A DNA stretch of 64,000 bases from UMGS172 sp045546915 (GCA_045546915.1 JAZQDU010000027.1:190626-254625); one strand, 5' to 3'; positions 40,842-50,015 are shown, counted from the stretch's first letter. Made by a program: numbers and translations. Notes: generated from the sequence alone by a model not told the origin.

Positions 40842-41432
40842 TTATTTTGTGGGGTCAATAAACTCAAAACTGTCTTTCATATAAATAACACCCGAAATAA
40901 CTGCGGCAATGGTCGATACCCATAAAAGCACGTTAAAAATTATATAAAGCACGGATTCTGCCGCTGTTCCTTTTATAAACGGTATGATTTCATTATTGAG
41001 TGACAGTACCAAAAGGCCGAAAATTATTGCACTCATCTGGGTTACAGTCTTGAGTTTTCCGTAAAAGTTTGCGGGTATTACCTTTGATTTATCGGAAGAA
41101 ACAACCACAAGGCGCAAAGAAGAAATCATAAACTCGCGGAAAAGCACGATAAAAAGTGCCCAAACTATTCCAACGCCGAAGCCCTTTGCCAAAAAGCCTA
41201 TAAATGCGGCTGTTGTCAGCATTTTATCTGCCAACGGGTCTAAAAACTTGCCAAAATTGGTGACAAGATTGCGAGCTCTTGCTATTTTACCATCAAGCAT
41301 ATCTGTAAAGCTTGCAGCAGCAAAAAGTATGAGTGCTACAAGATAATGGAACGGAAACTGAAACAACATTGCCGCCATGAAAAGCGGGGTCATAATAATT
41401 CTTGCAACGGTCAGTTTGTTGGGTAAATTCAT
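40842..41432 (-). CDS. pgsA: CDP-diacylglycerol-glycerol-3-phosphate 3-phosphatidyltransferase
   Basis: 196 residues with about five or six membrane helices. The CDP-alcohol phosphatidyltransferase signature is DMLDGKIARARNLVTNFGKFLDPLADK (DGx2ARx8Gx3Dx3D), with all catalytic aspartates present. It makes phosphatidylglycerol phosphate at the membrane, the committed step to phosphatidylglycerol. It follows rimO and is the last gene of the long recA run; its stop is followed by the cysE promoter on the same strand. The pgsA-recA proximity is common in Firmicutes. Confidence 0.95.
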   Translation of the reverse strand: MNLPNKLTVARIIMTPLFMAAMLFQFPFHYLVALILFAAASFTDMLDGKIARARNLVTNFGKFLDPLADKMLTTAAFIGFLAKGFGVGIVWALFIVLFREFMISSLRLVVVSSDKSKVIPANFYGKLKTVTQMSAIIFGLLVLSLNNEIIPFIKGTAAESVLYIIFNVLLWVSTIAAVISGVIYMKDSFEFIDPTK

Positions 41433-41450
41433 AAAAATTCTCCTTTTAAC

Positions 41451-41478
41451 GGACCGTCGAGGACGCCGGTCCCTACAA
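41451..41478 (-). repeat. REP-like palindrome between rimO and pgsA
   Basis: On the minus strand TTGTAGGGACCGG is followed by a spacer and CGGTCC, giving an imperfect 22-bp palindrome with the same TTGTAGGG header as the elements in the transposase gene. It lies in the 48-bp gap between rimO and pgsA. Confidence 0.6.
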
Positions 41479-41480
41479 TA

Positions 41481-42806
41481 TTATTCCACAAGTTCGCCTA
41501 AAAGGTCGTACTCAAGTGCGTCGTTGATAAGTACATCAACAAACTCGCCCAATACTAACGGGTGCGGTGACACGAAAAACACCTTGCCGTCAATTTCGGG
41601 TGCATCGCTCTTACTTCTTCCGAAGTAGCATTTTATATAATCGTCATAGCCTTCAATAAGCACCTTTTGAACAGTGCCGAATTTTGCCTCGTTTTTTTCA
41701 CACATGACCGTCAGTTGGTCATTCATAACTATTTCACTGCGGTCGGCACGCAACTGCTTATCAATCTGGTCGGGGAACGACGCGGCGGGTGTGCCCTCTT
41801 CCTCCGAATAAGCAAAGCAGCCAAGCCTGTCGAACCTTGCTTTCTTTACAAACTCGCAAAGTTCTGTAAACTGCTCTTGTGTTTCACCGGGAAAACCTGT
41901 AATAAGAGTAGTTCTGAGCGTTACGTTGGGAAGTTTATGACGAATTTTGTCGATTAATTGCTCTAACGATGCCTTATCACCTTGACGGTTCATTCGCCTT
42001 AAAACCTCACCGTTGCAATGCTGAATGGGTATATCAAGGTAATCTACAACCTTTTCTTCATTAGCCATTACATCAAGCAACTCATCGGTTATTCGGTCGG
42101 GATATGTATAAAGCGTTCTAATCCAGACAAGCCCATCGATTTTACAGAGATTTTTAAGCAAAGAGGCCAGTTCTGGCTTGCCGTAAATATCCATACCGTA
42201 ACGGGTTGTGTCTTGTGCCACAAGGATTATTTCCTTAACACCGCCGGCAACCAACTTTTCGGCTTCTGCCAAAATATTTTCCATTTTACGGCTACGGAAT
42301 CTGCCCCTAATCTCAGGAATTGCACAATAGGTGCAACAGTTGTCACACCCCTCGGCAATTTTTAAATACGCCGTATACTTTGGGGTTGTCAACAATCGGT
42401 CGCCCTCAATAACGAGGTCTTCTTTTTTGCCGTAATAGTCATTTTTACCGCCATTTAAAGCGTTCTCAACAACCTTTACAATATCGTTATTACCCGCAAG
42501 ACCGCAAACAACGTCAACCTCTGGCATTTCTTCTTTAATGTCGGCCATATAGCGTTGTGCCAGGCAACCGGTTACAATAAGAGCCTTTAATTTGCCGTCC
42601 TTTTTAAAATGGGCTACCTCTAATATGTTTTCAATGGATTCTGCCTTGGCATCCTCAATAAAACCGCAAGTATTAATAATAATTGCCTCGGCCTCAGATT
42701 CGTCGGGGGTTATCTCATACCCCGCATTTTTAAGTTTCCAAAGCATCAATTCGGCATCTGTCTGATTTTTTGGGCATCCTAAAGACACCATTCCGATTTT
42801 AGTCAT
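41481..42806 (-). CDS. rimO: Ribosomal protein S12 methylthiotransferase
   Basis: 441 residues. Radical-SAM MTTase: the N-terminal UPF0004 domain with MVSLGCPKNQTDAE and INTCGFIEDAKAES, the radical SAM cluster motif CDNCCTYCAIPEIRGRFRSR (CxxxCxxC), and a C-terminal TRAM domain (about 375-441). The C/T pattern of the first motif favours RimO over MiaB. It methylthiolates an aspartate of ribosomal protein S12. Its start overlaps the recX stop by 4 bp (ATGA). Confidence 0.95.
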   Translation of the reverse strand: MTKIGMVSLGCPKNQTDAELMLWKLKNAGYEITPDESEAEAIIINTCGFIEDAKAESIENILEVAHFKKDGKLKALIVTGCLAQRYMADIKEEMPEVDVVCGLAGNNDIVKVVENALNGGKNDYYGKKEDLVIEGDRLLTTPKYTAYLKIAEGCDNCCTYCAIPEIRGRFRSRKMENILAEAEKLVAGGVKEIILVAQDTTRYGMDIYGKPELASLLKNLCKIDGLVWIRTLYTYPDRITDELLDVMANEEKVVDYLDIPIQHCNGEVLRRMNRQGDKASLEQLIDKIRHKLPNVTLRTTLITGFPGETQEQFTELCEFVKKARFDRLGCFAYSEEEGTPAASFPDQIDKQLRADRSEIVMNDQLTVMCEKNEAKFGTVQKVLIEGYDDYIKCYFGRSKSDAPEIDGKVFFVSPHPLVLGEFVDVLINDALEYDLLGELVE

Positions 42807-43471
42807 TCTATTTCCTCAGTAAAAGATATTTCTATATTTCCTTCTTGCAAAGCGTCCTTTATTTCGCTGTAAGAATAACCTTTGCGAAGTAAGGCCGACA
42901 TCATTTTGTCATAATCTTTTTTAGTGTTTAATTTGCCTTTATATTTACGCTCTATGACCGAAATCAGCGTATCGGTCGGGGTATACTTGACACTTTCTGC
43001 CGCAATATCGACAGTCTCTCGGTCTACTCCTTCAGCCAAAAGCATCTGTTTTGCCATTTTTAACGACACTTTTTTATCGTCTAAAATCCGTTGCAGTTTT
43101 CTTTCGGCATACCTTGAATCGTCAATAAGACCTAACTCCTGCATACGGTCAACCGCGGCAACGGCTGCATATTCAGGAAAGGAAAGTAACAGTTTTTTGA
43201 TGAGCGCATTTTTAGGATAATCGCTTTGTGAAAGATACCACACGGCGCGCGAGTTTGCCCTTTTTATGTGAGATTGTTCAATAAGAGACGCCAATTCCTC
43301 GTCGGTTAAATCGGTACCAACTCTTAAATTTTTTATTTCACAAAGTTCAGAGTCAAGAGCCAGCCAACCTGCGGCATCCGATTCGGCTCCCCAAAGTTTA
43401 GGGTTTACCTCACAGTCAAACAAAATACCGCAGGCGTGCTTTCTCCTTAATTTTATTTCAACAATTTTCAT
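42803..43471 (-). CDS. recX: Regulatory protein RecX
   Basis: 222 residues. Three-helix RecX repeats are visible: SNKRANSRAVWYLSQ-like segments, YPKNALIKKLLLSFPEYAAVAAVDRMQELGLIDDSRYAERKLQRILDDKKVSLKMAKQMLLAEGVDRETVDIA, and DYDKMMSALLRKGYSYSEIKDAL. An extra N-terminal domain of about 60 residues (IVEIKLRRKHACGILFDCE) is typical of Firmicutes RecX. It modulates RecA filaments. Coupled to recA by a TAATG overlap. Confidence 0.9.
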   Translation of the reverse strand: MKIVEIKLRRKHACGILFDCEVNPKLWGAESDAAGWLALDSELCEIKNLRVGTDLTDEELASLIEQSHIKRANSRAVWYLSQSDYPKNALIKKLLLSFPEYAAVAAVDRMQELGLIDDSRYAERKLQRILDDKKVSLKMAKQMLLAEGVDRETVDIAAESVKYTPTDTLISVIERKYKGKLNTKKDYDKMMSALLRKGYSYSEIKDALQEGNIEISFTEEIE

Positions 43472-44574
43472 TACTCAACGTCAACATCAATGTTGATTTT
43501 AGATTTTTTCTTAGGAGCCTCTGTCACTTCGGGCTGAACTTCAGTTTCTGCCAACTTCTGAGCAGCAGCCTTGCCGGGAGTTACGGGTTGTGCTGCCAAC
43601 TTTTCACGAATTTTTGCCTCAATTTCGGCAGCAAATTCGGGATGTTCTGCAACATAAACCTTTGCATTGTCTCTACCTTGTGCAATTTTCTCATCATTGT
43701 AAGAAATCCATGCGCCAGAGCGTTTAATAATATCAAGTTTAATGCCAAGGTCGATAATTTCGCCTGCACGTGAAATACCCTTGCCATACATAATATCAAA
43801 TTCAGCCTCTTTAAAAGGAGGTGCAACCTTATTTTTTACAACCTTAGCCTTGGTGCGGTTACCCACAATTTCACCGCCGACTTTAATGCTCTCAATTCTG
43901 CGGATATCAAGACGAACCGACGCATAAAAACGAAGCGCACGGCCACCGGTAGTGGTTTCACTGCTGCCAAACATTACGCCTACTTTATCACGCAATTGAT
44001 TGATGAAAATTACAATACAGTTGGACTTTGAAATGGCACCTGCAAGTTTTCTGAGTGCCTGCGACATAAGACGTGCATGAAGTCCCATATGCGAATCACC
44101 CATATCACCCTCAATTTCAGCTCTGGGAACGAGTGCTGCAACCGAGTCGACAACAACTACTTCAACAGCACCCGAACGAACAAGTGCTTCGGTAATTTCA
44201 AGTGCCTGTTCGCCTGTATCGGGCTGAGCAACAAGCATAGAATCAATATCAACGCCCAAGTTTGCGGCATAAACAGGGTCGAGAGCGTGCTCAACGTCGA
44301 TAAACGCAACCTCGCCGCCGTTTTTCTGAGCCTGGGCAATAACATGAAGCGCAATTGTGGTTTTACCCGATGATTCAGGTCCGTAGATTTCTACAATTCT
44401 ACCCTTAGGCAAACCGCCGATACCAAGCGCAGAGTCAAGACCGATTGACCCTGTTGAGATGTGTTCGACACTCATGTGGGCATTTTCGCCCAACTTCATT
44501 ATTGTGCCCTTGCCATAAGCCTTTTCAATCTGTTCAAGGGCTGTTGCTAATGCTTTTGCCTTATCATCTGCCAT
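43471..44574 (-). CDS. recA: Recombinase A
   Basis: 367 residues from ATG 44574, with AAAGGAGA upstream; the frame extends 24 codons into the intergenic space without support. Walker A is GPESSGKTT, Walker B region EVVVVDSVAALVP, and loop L2 includes INQLRDKVGVMFGSSETTTGGRALRFYASVRLDIRR. The C-terminal region is longer and basic/acidic (KKKSKINIDVDVE). Central homologous-recombination and SOS protein. Followed without a gap by recX. No separate promoter is obvious in the 37 bp after prmC, so transcription probably comes from further upstream. Confidence 0.98.
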   Translation of the reverse strand: MADDKAKALATALEQIEKAYGKGTIMKLGENAHMSVEHISTGSIGLDSALGIGGLPKGRIVEIYGPESSGKTTIALHVIAQAQKNGGEVAFIDVEHALDPVYAANLGVDIDSMLVAQPDTGEQALEITEALVRSGAVEVVVVDSVAALVPRAEIEGDMGDSHMGLHARLMSQALRKLAGAISKSNCIVIFINQLRDKVGVMFGSSETTTGGRALRFYASVRLDIRRIESIKVGGEIVGNRTKAKVVKNKVAPPFKEAEFDIMYGKGISRAGEIIDLGIKLDIIKRSGAWISYNDEKIAQGRDNAKVYVAEHPEFAAEIEAKIREKLAAQPVTPGKAAAQKLAETEVQPEVTEAPKKKSKINIDVDVE

Positions 44575-44611
44575 TTTTATTTCTCCTTTTCGGCTGTTAA
44601 CCGCAAATTTT

Positions 44612-45394
44612 TTATTTTTTACCGTACACAACACGGTTGTTACCACATAAATCTTTTTTCACAGTAACCTCAAAAAAGCCCTCATCTTGCATAATCTGAG
44701 ACACTTCTTCGGCTTGGTCAAACCCTATTTCAAACACTAAATATCCGTCTGGCTTTAACATCTTTTTCCAGTGTTTTGCAATAAAGCGGTAGAATATTAA
44801 ACCGTCCTCACCGCCGTCAAGCGCCATTTTTGGTTCAAATCCAACCTCTTTTGAAAGGGTTGGCACAACGTCCGACCTTATATACGGTGGATTGCTTACG
44901 ATTACATCGGCTAAACCGTATAAACTTTGGTCAGGACAACTCAAAACATCGGCATTTATAATTTCACCGCTTATACCGGTCGCTTTTACGTTTTTTGTCA
45001 AAAAGTATAACGCTTCCGCACTTTTTTCAAAAAACTTTACCTCAGCATCTGAATGTTTTGCAACGGCAATTCCTATACAACCGCTTCCCGCACACAGGTC
45101 AAAAACTGTGGGATTTTTTATGCCTTTTAGTACTGTTAACGCTGTTTCAACAACCGTTTCGGTATCAGCACGTGGTATTAATACCCCTTCACCGACCGAA
45201 AGCGTTATTCCGTAAAACTCCCACTCGCCCAGTATATACTGCAACGGCTCACCGTTTAGTCTTCGGTTTAAAGTTTGTTCTTTTTTTATAGGTTCAGTAA
45301 ACTCGGCCAACTGACCGGCTTCAAATGCCGCCGACTCAACCCCTGCTTTGCTAAGATTATCATAAAAGAACTGCTTTAACTCATGTTTCGTCAT
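44612..45394 (-). CDS. prmC: Peptide chain release factor N5-glutamine methyltransferase
   Basis: 260 residues, slightly shorter than many. Motifs: LIPRADTETVVE, SAM loop FDLCAGSGCIGIAVAK, catalytic NPPYIRSDVV, and FEIGFDQAEEV. It methylates the glutamine of the GGQ loop of release factors such as PrfA, encoded about 10 kb away in this window. Its start overlaps the DUF1385 gene by 4 bp; DUF1385-prmC pairing is common in Clostridia. Confidence 0.94.
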   Translation of the reverse strand: MTKHELKQFFYDNLSKAGVESAAFEAGQLAEFTEPIKKEQTLNRRLNGEPLQYILGEWEFYGITLSVGEGVLIPRADTETVVETALTVLKGIKNPTVFDLCAGSGCIGIAVAKHSDAEVKFFEKSAEALYFLTKNVKATGISGEIINADVLSCPDQSLYGLADVIVSNPPYIRSDVVPTLSKEVGFEPKMALDGGEDGLIFYRFIAKHWKKMLKPDGYLVFEIGFDQAEEVSQIMQDEGFFEVTVKKDLCGNNRVVYGKK

Positions 45395-46365
45395 TTTATC
45401 TCATCGGCTCCGTCTGTAGGGATAACCTCATTCACCGAAGCAATAGCAATTTCTATCATGCTGTCATCTGGTTCTTTAGTGGTAAGGCGCTGAACCCAAA
45501 GACCCGGTGCGGCTATAATGCGCGTGAGCAGATTATCGTATCTGCCGCAAATCTTAATAAGTTCAAACCCCAGTCCGCAGGTAAGCGGTAGAATCAAGAT
45601 TTTAAGCGGCACCCAAAGGTAAAGTCTTGAAACAATGAACTCAGGCAACACTACCACAAGAACACTGCTTATAAGTATACCTACCACAAGCATTAAAAAC
45701 ATAAACGAAGTGCCGCATCTTGGGTGAAAACGAGATTGGCTCTTTACGTTTTCAACGGTTAATTCCAACCCTTTTTCGTAACAAAAAATGGTCTTATGCT
45801 CTGCACCGTGATACATGAACACGCGTTTTATATCCTTTTCAAACGTAACTGCCGCAATATATCCGACAAAAAGTATCATTTTTATAACGCCTTCAATAAG
45901 GCCTCGATAATAATAGATATCGGCAGTTATTAGCGCATCAATCCCCTTATAACAGAGCGACGGCAGATACATAAACAGCACAAGTGCCAAGCCAACGCCA
46001 AAAATTGTGCCGAGCACCATGGCACCGCCTACTAAAAGCCCATTAGTTTTGTCCTTTTTGGCTTTTTCGTTTTGGTCGGCAGAAGTTTCTTTTTCTTCTT
46101 CCTCTAAATCGGTAAACCCTGAGATATCGGCCGATTTCATCAATGCCTTATAGCCAATTATCATCGACTCTATAAGATTAACCATTCCGCGCACTACAGG
46201 AAAACCAAAAAACTTCCATTTATCACGCAAATGTTTTTCTTCTACATCGCTTATATCAATGCTTCCGTCTTTTTTGCGGACCGCCATAACGGTTTTGTAT
46301 GGTCCTTTCATCATTATACCTTCTATCAGCGCCTGACCGCCGATTGACGTCTTCTTTTTTGCCAT
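45391..46365 (-). CDS. DUF1385 membrane protein (YqhQ-like)
   Basis: 324 residues. The family start TSIGGQALIEGIMMKGPYKTVMAVRK and the central FMYHGAEHKTIFCYEKGLELTVENVKSQSRFHPRCGTSFMFLMLVV are diagnostic. About four or five membrane helices surround the HGAEHK and HPRCGT motifs, whose His and Cys could bind metal. The function is unknown, but it consistently neighbours prmC and prfA-type genes in Firmicutes. Here it follows the histidine kinase by 2 bp. Confidence 0.92.
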   Translation of the reverse strand: MAKKKTSIGGQALIEGIMMKGPYKTVMAVRKKDGSIDISDVEEKHLRDKWKFFGFPVVRGMVNLIESMIIGYKALMKSADISGFTDLEEEEKETSADQNEKAKKDKTNGLLVGGAMVLGTIFGVGLALVLFMYLPSLCYKGIDALITADIYYYRGLIEGVIKMILFVGYIAAVTFEKDIKRVFMYHGAEHKTIFCYEKGLELTVENVKSQSRFHPRCGTSFMFLMLVVGILISSVLVVVLPEFIVSRLYLWVPLKILILPLTCGLGFELIKICGRYDNLLTRIIAAPGLWVQRLTTKEPDDSMIEIAIASVNEVIPTDGADEIK

Positions 46366-46367
46366 AG

Positions 46368-47825
46368 TTATCCTTTCTCTGTGGGGGGAAATATGATTTC
46401 GGTCACCTCGTCGGGGGTCTGGTCAACGGTAGGCAATACCACCGTCACGGTAGTCCCCTCTCCCTCGGTACTTTCAACAAACAAAAGTCCGTTATGTTGC
46501 TTAATTATTTCGTCTGCTACAGCAAGGCCTATTCCTGAACCGCGGACATTGTTGTTGGCTTTATAAAATTTTTCTTTGATGTGATTTAAGTCTTTTGCGG
46601 GAATACCGCAACCTGTATCGCTTATGGTAACGCGCAAGCATGCCTCTTCGTTAAATGCCGAAACCACAATATGGTCACCTTGGGTTGAATATTTTACAGC
46701 ATTATCAATAATGTTTATAAAAACCTGCTTTATACGGTCACGGTCTGCCATAATCTGTTTTGACGGCTCGGGTGTGACAAACACGAGCGATATTTTTTGC
46801 TGATTTGCAATTTCTTTATACATATCAACGACCGAAGAAACAATCTCCAACGGGTCGCACAAAGATAAAGTTACGGTCAATTTGCCTGATTCAATGCGCG
46901 AGAAATCAAGCAGTTCCTCAACAAGACCCGAAAGTCTGTCTGCCTCGCCCAACATGACGTTTATACCGTGCTGAACAATTTCGTCATTCTGGTCGACCGA
47001 AAGTTTAACCGTTTCGCCCCAACCCTTAATAGCGGTAAGCGGTGTTCTGAGTTCGTGTGAAACCGACGATATAAAATCGTTTTTCTGCTTTTCGGCATTT
47101 TGCAACTCGGTTGCCATATAGTTAATAGTATCGCAAAGTTCTCCAATTTCATCGTTGTGCTTCACGGTAAGTCTTGCCTCAAAGTCGCCACCGGCAATCT
47201 TCCTCGCAGCAGCCGTAACGTCTCTGACGGGACGAACAATGGCATTTATAAAGAAAATACCTGTCGAAATAGCAATAGCCAAAGCAAAAAGTCCTACAAC
47301 TACGGCGACAACCATTATGGCAAAATACCTATCCATGATGTCTTCCATCGAAACAAGAACACGGTAAGCACCATTAACACCGTACCCCAAGTCGGGCAAT
47401 ACAGTGGTAAACGCAAGCACCTTTTCGCCGTTAGCGTTTTTGCCGTACCACGATGCCTCACCACCGTTTAACACAGCATCGCGATAGTCGGTAGCCTTTT
47501 CGTAAACACTACCCGACGCAAAGCCGTTAGTTGTAATGATTATATCACCATCGGCATCAAATATCTGCACCTCGATTTTATCGCGGTAAGCAAATTCCTG
47601 CGAATAAGAACGTGCTGCTTTGTAAAAACCGTCTTTATCTGTGAGGGACAAAACATTAATATCCCTGACATACTCAGAGGCAGCGTCCATGGCAAGATTC
47701 TTATAAGAAGTAAAAAGCGCAACACCTACACACACTTCGCCGACAATAATAACAAGCAAAACTATCGGAAACAAAGTATATAACCACTTTCTGGTTATAC
47801 TGTGCAGTTTTAAATCAAAATCCAC
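46368..47825 (-). CDS. Sensor histidine kinase (HAMP, two membrane helices)
   Basis: 485 residues, GTG start with AAAGGTGGTG upstream. Two membrane helices (about 14-36 and 168-193) enclose an extracellular sensing domain of about 130 residues. A HAMP domain follows (RPVRDVTAAARKIAGGDFEARL), then the HisKA phosphoacceptor in SSVSHELRTPLTAIKGW and an HATPase domain with NIIDNAVKYS, DTGCGIP and GSGIGLAVADEI. All catalytic boxes are intact. Its partner is the OmpR-type regulator 32 bp upstream, preceded in turn by a lipoprotein that may supply or sense the signal. Confidence 0.95.
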   Translation of the reverse strand: MDFDLKLHSITRKWLYTLFPIVLLVIIVGEVCVGVALFTSYKNLAMDAASEYVRDINVLSLTDKDGFYKAARSYSQEFAYRDKIEVQIFDADGDIIITTNGFASGSVYEKATDYRDAVLNGGEASWYGKNANGEKVLAFTTVLPDLGYGVNGAYRVLVSMEDIMDRYFAIMVVAVVVGLFALAIAISTGIFFINAIVRPVRDVTAAARKIAGGDFEARLTVKHNDEIGELCDTINYMATELQNAEKQKNDFISSVSHELRTPLTAIKGWGETVKLSVDQNDEIVQHGINVMLGEADRLSGLVEELLDFSRIESGKLTVTLSLCDPLEIVSSVVDMYKEIANQQKISLVFVTPEPSKQIMADRDRIKQVFINIIDNAVKYSTQGDHIVVSAFNEEACLRVTISDTGCGIPAKDLNHIKEKFYKANNNVRGSGIGLAVADEIIKQHNGLLFVESTEGEGTTVTVVLPTVDQTPDEVTEIIFPPTEKG

Positions 47826-47857
47826 GGTTTCACCACCTTTTACAGTTTAATTCTAAT

Positions 47858-48562
47858 TTAAGATTCGGTACTCCACTTATATCCCATACCCCAGACGGTA
47901 AGCAAATGTTTGGGACTGGACGGTTCATCTTCAATTTTTATACGAAGTCTGCGAATGTTAACGTCAACTATCTTTTCTTCACCAAAATAGGACTCACCCC
48001 AAACACGTGTGAGAATATCGTTACGGTCAAGCGGGGTGTCGGGATTGGTGAAAAGATACTCAATAATCTGAAATTCGACCTGAGTCAGTTCAATATTGCG
48101 GTCGTTTTTAGAGAGCGTTCTTCTGCGGAGATTAAGCACAAACTCACCATGACGAATCTCCTCCGAAATTTCTTTTTCGGCGGCTCCCAACAACTCGATT
48201 CTGCGATAAAGCGAATCAACCCTTGCGTTAAGTTCGGTTGGACTGAACGGCTTGGTAATATAGTCATCTGCGCCCAACATAAGACCGCTTACTTTATCCA
48301 TTTCCTGTGTTCTTGCGGTAAGCATTATAATTCCAAGTTCGGGTGAACGGGCTCTGAGTTCTTTACAAAGTTGAAAACCGTCCATTCCCGGCATGGTTAT
48401 ATCAAGCAAAGCAATATCAAATCCCTTAGGGTCACTATCATAGATTTTCAATGCCTCTTCGGCAGAGCCTGCCTCGACCGTATCATAACCGACTCGTCTT
48501 AAATTAATAACCTCAAACTCGCGGATATTCTGCTCATCTTCAACAATAAGAATTCTTTTCAT
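47858..48562 (-). CDS. OmpR/PhoB-family response regulator
   Basis: 234 residues. Receiver domain: acidic pair in LIVEDEQNIREF, phosphoacceptor Asp-54 in ALLDITMPGMDG, switch Thr in IIMLTART, and Lys in YITKPFSPTEL. The C-terminal winged helix contains LTQVEFQIIEYLFTNPDTPLDRNDILTRVWGE and VDVNIRRLRIKIE. Activated by the adjacent kinase, it binds DNA as a dimer. Targets are unknown; autoregulation of this operon is plausible but no repeat is evident. Confidence 0.95.
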   Translation of the reverse strand: MKRILIVEDEQNIREFEVINLRRVGYDTVEAGSAEEALKIYDSDPKGFDIALLDITMPGMDGFQLCKELRARSPELGIIMLTARTQEMDKVSGLMLGADDYITKPFSPTELNARVDSLYRRIELLGAAEKEISEEIRHGEFVLNLRRRTLSKNDRNIELTQVEFQIIEYLFTNPDTPLDRNDILTRVWGESYFGEEKIVDVNIRRLRIKIEDEPSSPKHLLTVWGMGYKWSTES

Positions 48563-48566
48563 TACT

Positions 48567-49907
48567 TTACCTTCTTTCTGCCTGTTCGGTCTTTTCCCCG
48601 ATTAAATGGAAGTTTTGTTTTATAACCTGCTCGCCGGGATTCAAAGCACTTTTGCCAAACTTTACGATATACGCATATTGAAGCGAACGCCCAAGTTCAA
48701 CATATCCCTCATAATTTTCAGGTGATTCGTTCCAATTTTTCAAATTTACGGCTTGTATCCTCAACACTTCCTCACCGACAGTGGCAGTGTCGGAATTCCA
48801 CCGCACAATAAGTCTCTGACGGGTATCAAGTTTACGAATCACCGTAAACACACCCAACCACTTATCGGGCACCTCAATATAATATCCGTCGGTAAAGTTT
48901 ATAACCGTATGGGCAATAGTATTAAACACATGTCCGTCAAAACTGCTCCATGCGGTCATATAAACCGTGTCACTCTCAAGCGTACCCTCTTCGGACGGCA
49001 ATTTTTCAGCCAACGGTATATCTACCGAGCCGTCACCGTCATAGTCATCTGACCTTACCGACGATGCTCTGTGCGTTTTGGTGTTTTCAAAATCAATCTG
49101 TTCTCCCGAAGAAAACGCGTTAGCAAATACACCGTTACGCAAACACAAAATCTCGGTTATCATGCCGGTCGGTTTTACGGCGTCTATAAAAAGTGCGGGC
49201 GTACCGTCAGCAAACTTTGAAAACCGAGGCTCGTAATACGAAGTTGCGTCACCGTCTAAGTAGCAGGTTCCTTTTTGCTGGAAACCTTCATCAGTCAGAG
49301 ACAAAAGTTTTGCCGTAGACACCTTCGACTCGGAATCAAGGTAAATTGCTGCCACTTCGTTTATGCCGTCACTGTTAAAGTCGGTCACGGCACAAACCGA
49401 ATAATCTGCCGATGTAACCTCACGCAACTCACCTGTATTAATGTCATAAACCGAGACTAATTTATTGGTTGCCGAAAACCTTGTCCAATTAACAATTATT
49501 TTGGGCACACCGCTGTAATCCATGGTAGCAAATTCAAGCGACTCAACGCCCGAACCGTTAACCTCTATATCCGAAACGCTTTTCCAGCCCGATTCGGTCC
49601 AACGAATGTAATTTATATGCATAACCGTTGTTTTGTCATCGGTTTCGGTACTGTAAAACGAAAAAACCTCGTACTTTTCATCGCCGTCAATATCTCGTGT
49701 AATAATCGCCGAACGGTACTGACCTGCGGAAGGATAAACCAATTTAATCTGAGCACCAACATAGGTCTCCAACGCTTGCTGAATTTCATACAGTTCACCC
49801 GACGGTTTGGGCGGAGAAAGACTTTCAGAAATGCTGCCGCCAAGCCCTTTGCACGAGCACATGGTAAACAGGCAAACTACCGCCAATGCACACAAAAGCA
49901 ATTTTTT
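48567..49907 (-). CDS. Lipoprotein with FG-GAP/VCBS-like repeats
   Basis: About 446 residues from a GTG at 49907 that follows GGGAGAGG; an in-frame GTG 11 codons upstream (49940) lacks a site. A signal peptide with lipobox ending MCSC predicts an extracellular lipoprotein. The body has repeated calcium-loop-like segments typical of propeller repeats: TRDIDGDEKYEVF, DFNSDGINEVAA and DYDGDGSVDIPLA. The C-terminal part is beta-rich. It lies 4 bp upstream of the response regulator, making a lipoprotein-regulator-kinase trio. It may be an extracellular accessory sensor for the kinase, which is inference from context. Confidence 0.8.
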   Translation of the reverse strand, partial: KKLLLCALAVVCLFTMCSCKGLGGSISESLSPPKPSGELYEIQQALETYVGAQIKLVYPSAGQYRSAIITRDIDGDEKYEVFSFYSTETDDKTTVMHINYIRWTESGWKSVSDIEVNGSGVESLEFATMDYSGVPKIIVNWTRFSATNKLVSVYDINTGELREVTSADYSVCAVTDFNSDGINEVAAIYLDSESKVSTAKLLSLTDEGFQQKGTCYLDGDATSYYEPRFSKFADGTPALFIDAVKPTGMITEILCLRNGVFANAFSSGEQIDFENTKTHRASSVRSDDYDGDGSVDIPLAEKLPSEEGTLESDTVYMTAWSSFDGHVFNTIAHTVINFTDGYYIEVPDKWLGVFTVIRKLDTRQRLIVRWNSDTATVGEEVLRIQAVNLKNWNESPENYEGYVELGRSLQYAYIVKFGKSALNPGEQVIKQNFHLIGEKTEQAERR

Positions 49908-49944
49908 CACAAAAGCCTCTCCCTTCGCATACTTATTCACATTG

Positions 49945-49973
49945 ATTATAACACATATGTTCGGTCACCGCAA
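49945..49973 (-). promoter_or_regulatory. Promoter of the lipoprotein-regulator-kinase-recA run, with LexA-like half site
   Basis: TTGCGG-17 bp-TATAAT on the minus strand. The spacer contains CGAACATATGTGT; the first 11 bases match a Bacillus-type SOS box (CGAAC-N4-GTTCG), while the second half site is degenerate. About 40 bp upstream of the lipoprotein start. Confidence 0.6.
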
Positions 49974-50015
49974 CTAAAAAACAACCATTATTGACGTTTT
50001 TTTAAGAAAAAACAA

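Noticed and set aside
42803..44612. SOS box directly upstream of recA
   Set aside because: The 37-bp gap between prmC and recA has no CGAAC-N4-GTTCG-like sequence; the only partial match is far upstream at 49951.
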